This document shows positions 58,311 through 64,000 of a stretch of 64,000 nt of DNA, piece after piece (the first letter of the stretch is position 1; every line of letters begins with the position of its first letter). A model generated the notes under the pieces. That model had not been told where the DNA came from and did not search any database. It was given only the letters and a program-made list of their open reading frames with translations. A program made the translations under genes and the position numbers. This stretch comes from Sarocladium kiliense (taxonomy: Eukaryota > Ascomycota > Sordariomycetes > Hypocreales > Sarocladiaceae), in contig JAUZTG010000020.1 in the NCBI GenBank assembly GCA_030734395.1, positions 806,001-870,000 on the forward strand, given 5' to 3'.

Positions 58311-60772
58311 TCAAGCGTGATGTGGGCGTTGCAGGCTGCTTTGGCTGCTATGCGCTGAGGGCTCTGATTCAGCCTCACCACTACCCGCGCTGGCGCTCGC
58401 GCTCCCAGTCAGACTTCGGACATTTCTAGGTTTCGGTGGATGGAGGGCGCTCACCCCTACATGTTGCTCAACCTGCTGCGGAGCAACTGCATTGCCTTGA
58501 CCGGGCGGATAACGAGGAACCGGCTGGCGCATGCCGTCTGGAGGCGATGGTCGACCGTTCATCGGAGGGCCGTAACCATTTGGGGGCGATGGTCGCCCAC
58601 CGCTACCACGCATCGAGGGAGCGTACGGGTTTCCTGGAGATTGACTAGACCGCCGCGGGAACCCGCCGTTCATGCCAGGTCCACCAGGTCCGAATTGATA
58701 GTCTTCAAGTCTTGATGCAGTCAGAGAGTTCGCTCTTGAGCTCGCTCCCATTGTGCCTCGGTCAACTGTGCCGTAGCGATTCGATGAGCAGCTCATAAGT
58801 GGATCGTCGAGGATATTCTCGGCACTCGCGGCGGCAATCGGAACTTGGCTGGATCGCTGGCGTCCGAATTGAGGGCGGAAGCGACCTCCGCGAACGGGAG
58901 GGCCGCCATCCAACTCGGGATTTCGACGGAACTGGGCTGGGCTTGCGGGAGGCGCCTTGCGATTCTTCTTTGAAGTGACGCTCATCATGTCAAAGTTATC
59001 AGGGTTGATCATAGGAGTATGTCCGCCGGCGTGGCTGGGATCGAAATAGTCGTCATCGTCATCATCGTCGTCGAAGACCTGAGTACTGTTTCGCATCGGA
59101 TGCGGGCCACGACGAGCCGGCCCGGGAGGTCCATGGTGGCTCGGAGGCCCCCTTCTGCCGCCACCCATGCGCATTTCCTGTTCTCGAAGAGCCATCTCGC
59201 GTTGTCTAAGCTGCATCTCACGATCTCGGAGGGCATACTCGTCTCCGGCGACTGACGGCTCTGATCCTTCCGGGATGTCATCGTAGAGTACCAAGTGTGA
59301 GAACTCTTCCAGGTCGTTTCCCTCGAAAGAGCCGCGCCTGGATGGAGCACGAGAGCCTCCGTTCATTGGGGGCGGTCTTCCGTAGCCATTGGGACCACCA
59401 CCATTCATAGGCGGTGGCCTTCGCATCGGGCCACCCTGGCTCATGTTGGATGAATTTCTTGGACGAGGTTGGCGGGGTGGGCCCATGCCATTGCCATTCG
59501 GCATACTAGCCATAGGACGAGGCGGACCACCATGGGAGGATATGCGGGGACCAGGTGATGCAATTGTGGGCGAGCCGGGTGGGTGCATACCGTTTGTCTC
59601 CAAGGCTGGCTTTGGCCGGTTCCTGTTCGTGATGTTCAGATGGTGAAGGATGGCGTAGAGTGTCTCGATCCGAGGCACTGCGGTGCCCGATTCCCTGGCC
59701 AACTTGATGGGCGAACCCAAATAAGTCTCGACCTCCATGGGTCGTCGAGCAGCGTAATCCTGCCACATTATGCTCTCAGCATTGGCGGGCTTAGACATGT
59801 CGTCCGTGACCTTTTGCTTGAACTCGGGTGGAAATTTGCAGCCGTTCGCTTCCGCCAGCCGTAAGAGCTCATCAATGACGTCTGAGACCAACTCCCGTAC
59901 GCCGACTTTCTCGAGCAATGCGGCGTGATTCGAGGTGTCGAAGATTACGCTGATCGGGTGAAAAGCGATGGGGCTGTCAAGTTGTTAGCATTGGGATGAT
60001 CACAGCACCTAACGACAGATAAATTTTACTTACCCAATAACCCTCTCGTATTGCTGCTGGCGGATGTTTGGAGATACTTTACAATCGACTTGACCGGTGC
60101 TCAGAGTCATCGCCAGCGCCTGTGCCATGTCCTCCTGGATGGACTGAGGGATCTTGTTGTTCCTGTTGGCGGGACCAACCCATATTTCGGTCGACCCCTT
60201 GTGTTCAAATTCGCTCTGACCAAGTTGTGCGACTTCGGCACCCGAAACAAGCGACAGAACAACATTTGTTGGGAAGCGATCCTCTATCGCTGCCTCGACG
60301 CCGAGTGTGTGGGTTGTGTTGACTAGAATGCAAGTGTGCTGAGGAGTTACAACGGAATCGATGACGGCAGCGAGGTCGTAAACGTCGGGAAGAGCCTTCA
60401 CACAAAGTACAACGTAGTCGAAAGCGACGGCACCACCTTGAGCTGCGTCTTCAGGGTTCCGGACAACTATAGAGAGGCATCAGCACGACAGCCTGCGAAC
60501 GTCGTAAGCGCATTGACTCACCTTGTCGTGGTTTGAATCGTTCATTGCCGAAAGTTTGCGACCTGAACCATGTTGTTAGCCTGAAACCAGGTATTCGAGC
60601 CTACGGTAGTCACTTACTTGAAAGATATGCCATATTGTGCCACATGTTCGAACCCTGATTTCCATACCAGAGTCACGTCGCAAGCATTGGTAGCTTGTAG
60701 CCTCCAGGAAAGAAAAGCTGATACGGGATTACCACCGACTAGACATACGTTCATTAGTTCCGAGTCCACCAT
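58311..60772 (-). CDS. Ketopantoate-reductase-like protein with long disordered C-terminal tail
   Basis: Four exons (60772-60618, 60562-60522, 60466-60034, 59973-58311) give 763 residues. The first 320 follow the 2-dehydropantoate 2-reductase (ApbA/PanE) layout. There is an N-terminal Rossmann start MNVCLVGGNPVSAFLSWRL, then AFDYVVLCVKALPDV, and a helical C-terminal domain with SIMWQDYAARRPMEVETYLG and SGTAVPRIETLYAILHHLN, both excellent family matches. Three sites are odd. The glycine loop reads VGGNPVSA instead of GxGxxG. The active-site block that usually reads K...N..INPL is YERVIGPIAFHPIS here, so the catalytic Lys and Asn are not present at their expected places. Residues about 325-763 are Pro/Gly/Ser/Arg-rich and predicted disordered, with an Asp run (VFDDDDDDDDYFD). 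Enzyme activity is therefore doubtful; a regulatory or scaffold role is possible. Fungal proteins of this size with a reductase head are known to me only as uncharacterised. Confidence 0.8.
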
Positions 60773-61877
60773 GGTCGAAAGAGAAGAGCAGCCGATGCTG
60801 TATGCATCGGCTCTGGTAGCTGAATGCGAGGGGACGGAAAGGCAAGAAAGACGGTGGCCAAGAGGAAGCAATGAGAAAGCCGTGGATTAAAGAAAGAATC
60901 AAGAGCAAGGCCCCGGATGTGGTACAAATGACGACGGCTGTGGGAAAAGAGAGGGTACAGCGGTTGGGTAGAGTCCAAGGCCAGCTAGATTGGGTTTGTG
61001 ATGTACAAGTAGAGGGGGTGGAGGTAGTGAGGGCAGAGATAGAGACGAACCTGAGAGAATCCTCAGCCGAGGAGTCATGGGTGCCATGGTAGTTGAGCCC
61101 CGAAGTGGAATAGTGGAGGGCAAGGCCAAGTTTGTTTGAGATGCGGCGTGTCAGGCTCTCGCGATGGGCGGCGGCCGTGTGCCGGTGTGACGAGGAAGCA
61201 GCAAAGCCCCTCGTCCCCCTGCGATTTCGACGGCTTGGTAGCAGGCCTGCAAAAAAAGCCGTGGTGTGATTAGACTCACAGACGCGCAGAGAGGGCGTAT
61301 GAATCGTGTCGGATTGTAGCGTGTCAAGCTGGGGAGGGATGACAGGCGGCTGTTGCGAGTGGGATCGAATGGGAGGGGCGCTTCGCGGGCGAAGAGAGCT
61401 GAAGCTGAGGTAACGAGCGAGACTGAACTTTCAGGAGAAGGCAGGTCTGTGCCAGCGGGACGGAGAGAAAAAGCACGTCAGGGTAATGCAAGTAGATGCG
61501 GGCTGGTTGGTCAGGATTGTCCTCAGGCCCTGGGTGTCGGATGGCCTTGTGTCAATGGTGGTGGTGTGGCGGTGGTGGGTGAGCTGAGCTGCGCTGGCTG
61601 GGCAGAGGGCGTTCCGGTAACGAATGCGCGGGTCGGCCAGAAAGGTAACAGTAACGAGCGGATCGAGCCAGACAGGAAAGAGGGTGCGAAAGGGAGAATA
61701 GTAGGAGGAACCAAGCTGCCTCAGATTATCCAGGACCAGAAATGGTGGGACGAGAGGAGAAGCGATGGACGATGGTGCGTTTTGAAAGCGGAGGAAGGGA
61801 GATTGTCTGGGGTTCAAAGTTTTGTCGAAGAGCGAGCGAGAAAGAGACAACCGCAAAAGCTAAGACAAGCCAGACGT

Positions 61878-61915
61878 GAGAGAGGGAGAGCGAGAGCGAG
61901 AGAGTGAGTGAGAGA
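61878..61915 (+). repeat. GA-rich microsatellite
   Basis: Imperfect GAGA/GAGC/GAGT repeat in the pyrimidine/purine-skewed upstream region of the reductase-like gene. Confidence 0.8.
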
Positions 61916-62363
61916 AGGTGGCCGGGTGCAGTGAGTGCAGTGCAGGTCTTGATTGATGTGACGGATTGAGTTTCGATGGGCAGCCAGAAGGTAAGGTACC
62001 GTGGGACTTGGTACAGGCAAGAGCACGTCAGGCGATCGCTCAGTGGGTGATGTGACCGCTGTAGAGATTTGTACAGCGCGGCCAAATGTCGCCGGAGCGG
62101 GATGTTCCAGCGGATGTCAGATGGAATTTCAACGTCTGCCAGTGCTCTCGGGGGTCAAGGTGGGGTTCGGGAGCCACAACCTTAGAGGTGGCAACAGTGA
62201 CGGGCGCAGATGGAACTGGAAAGAGTGGGAATCAGTCAGCGGAGGATATTCTGTAAGCAGCGACGCGATGCTCGTCCAGGCACTTCCAGGCACCGTAGAC
62301 ACCACCAAGGGGGGCCCGGAAGCTCCGGCAGGACCAGCCCGACAGGGGGAGTGTGATGTCGAG

Positions 62364-62399
62364 GTGGTGCCTATGGTGCCTGTGGTGCCTGTGGTGCCT
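62364..62399 (+). repeat. four-copy 9-nt tandem repeat
   Basis: Four tandem copies of GTGGTGCCT; the second copy differs only in its first base. The surrounding frame is not a convincing gene. Confidence 0.9.
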
Positions 62400-64000
62400 G
62401 CCTGGCAATTCCGCATGCAACCAGTACAGATAGATTTCCGCGTCTCTCTCAAGGGAGGGACCCACCACTACTTGCGTACCTGAGCGAGCTCTGGGCAACA
62501 GTCGCCGACGCCAGTGTTCTCAGCAAGAAGTAACTGAGCCCACAGGGGAATGCTGGCGTTGTGTCTGGGCCGACGGGAACGGCGATTGAGGCGCAGAAAT
62601 GAGAGACAAAAACAACAGCTGACGAGTCGGCAGGTTCCTTGAGGAATAGATTCGGAGACACTGGAAGCCCGGTTAGAACACTCAACAAGACAAGCCAATT
62701 CGAGGTCCCGCGAAGAAAGAAAAGAGAAAAAAGTCAAAAGTTGCTGGTAGCTCCATCCAGCTCTGCCGCCACGCTGACGCGGATACGGTACCGTCGCGAG
62801 GGATGGCAATCGCGCTACTCAGTGCGGTTGCGTATGTATTACGCCAGCGTCCCAAAGTAGCACCATCAAGGACTACTTACATCTGTGCTGCTCTTCAGGC
62901 AGAGGACCAGGTATCTCCAGCCACCGAGGAAAGGGATCGAGCGCAGAAGCAAAGAACATACATGGGAGACGCGCGCGCCAGACAAGCCTCTCGCGTGGGG
63001 CAGCGTAGGGCGGGCTTCGTGCCTGTATGCTAGCGGGAGCTTCAGAAGCGTTTGCACCGCTGTGAATGGCTGACGGTGGGACCAGCCGCGAACGTGTCAA
63101 AGTCGTTGACCAATTCAAGCTTGCTCCCTGCATGAGGTTGCTACTGTGAGGGCGTCCGGAGCTGGCGTGAAGTACAAACGAGAAGAAGGGGTAACGAGAG
63201 TAAGGAGGGCAAAATAGGGAGAGAACACAGACGGACACCCAACGGACGCGAGAAATGAAGAAAGTCAACACGAAAGTCGACCCTCCTCACAAAGGGGTAC
63301 GAGGCAAACAGAATCGTAAGGTAGGGCGATCGCATAGCCCAACGGGGCACAAAGTGAGGACGGTGCCAAGTACCCAAAGTTGTGCAGAGTACCAGGCCAC
63401 GCACACAGTCGCATGCCACGAGGTACCCCAAGCACATGTATTGAACGGCTTTCGGGGATTCATGCATCAGCGGAGCAACAGAAGCAGTCCGATACGAGGT
63501 AGGCAGTGCAGTGCTAGGCGGTGCCGGGGTGGACCACAGCAAAGTCTTGGGTAAGTACATTAAGGTAAAGACGTTCGATCATTGACTGGGTTCTGACAGA
63601 CCCCATGGAGAACGATGTCGTCAGGAGTAATTTCAGCTGTCAATCACTGCGTCAATCCTCATGTCGGCCATTGCTTGAGTACGCAGGGGTGAATCAGCCA
63701 ACTTCTACGAGGAAGGAAGCTAGTGCTAATTTGCGAACCAGGTGCCTTGATACGAACACCAACATAGCAGACGTCCAACAACATGTGGTGCAAGAAACTG
63801 CGGAAAGGATGCGTACGATAGCGGCAGAGAGAAATGTCGAGCATACCTGAGCTACATTGCCACGCACGGCCACGACCGTTATATTAGGTCTGATAATACA
63901 CGGGAGGCTGCAGGCGCGATAAGAAACAGGTTCGTGAAAAATTACCTTCCATGCATGGGAGCAAGCCATCGTTTCATCACTGGCAAACCGTTACTTTTTC

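Larger units (their letters stand above)
60773..64000. other. 3.2 kb upstream stretch without a convincing gene
   Basis: Purine-rich on the plus strand (pyrimidine-rich in the sense of the gene at 58.3-60.8 kb) up to about 62000, as in fungal leaders. The open frames at 61353-61907 and 62001-62483 overlap others and are low in complexity. Part of a gene beyond the right edge may start in 63.1-64.0 kb, but I cannot support a model. Confidence 0.5.

Noticed and set aside
61353..61907. 184-codon plus-strand frame
   Set aside because: Arg/Glu/Gly-rich translation of a purine-rich upstream tract; no motif and the opposite strand is open as well.
1..64000. Biosynthetic cluster, CRISPR array or intact transposon
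   Set aside because: No polyketide synthase, peptide synthetase, transposase, reverse transcriptase, terminal repeats or regularly spaced repeats were seen; the genes are unrelated housekeeping and accessory loci.

Overview
The window is nuclear DNA of a filamentous ascomycete (Pezizomycotina; a dothideomycete-like fungus is my inference, not proven). Reasons: short 50-75 nt introns with GT..AG ends and CTNAC-like branch sites, pyrimidine-rich leaders, ascomycete-type gene families, and no operons, tRNA, rRNA, CRISPR or intact transposon that I can see. I support 20 protein-coding loci, most with rebuilt exons. All junctions come from reading the sequence, without transcripts.

Layout. 0-2 kb: gene-free. 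2-6.6 kb: MLH1 (mismatch repair) tail-to-tail with SYO1 (ribosomal protein import chaperone). 8.7-15.5 kb: a secreted GMC oxidoreductase with six introns, a type II membrane glycosyltransferase-like protein, and a small DUF202 membrane protein. 19-26.4 kb: a HAM1-like protein, a PX-associated protein with no PX domain, and an unrecognised protein with a deaminase-like HxE...CxxC pattern. 27.4-33.4 kb: ribosomal protein S19, divergent from a DenD-like epimerase/dehydrogenase, then an orphan four-helix membrane protein and a ZIP zinc transporter. 35.7-44.3 kb: a doubtful small basic ORF, MDM10 (mitochondrial beta-barrel protein), a secreted alkaline phosphatase and a Pho85-type cyclin. 44.3-50.5 kb: a 6.2 kb stretch without a convincing gene. 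50.5-60.8 kb: a Git1-like transporter, the RNA helicase SUB2, an RNase P subunit (RPR2) and a ketopantoate-reductase-like protein with a long disordered tail. 60.8-64 kb: upstream DNA without a convincing gene.

How the genes relate. Most loci are unlinked housekeeping genes. There is no biosynthetic cluster. A loose phosphate theme is visible: a secreted alkaline phosphatase with three CACGTG sites upstream (two of them the 8-mer CACGTGGG), a Git1-family transporter with a proximal CACGTG, and a Pho85-family cyclin. The most unusual loci are the deaminase-like protein at 25.0-26.4 kb, the reductase-like protein at 58.3-60.8 kb with altered active-site positions, and the cyclin whose intron can be retained in frame.
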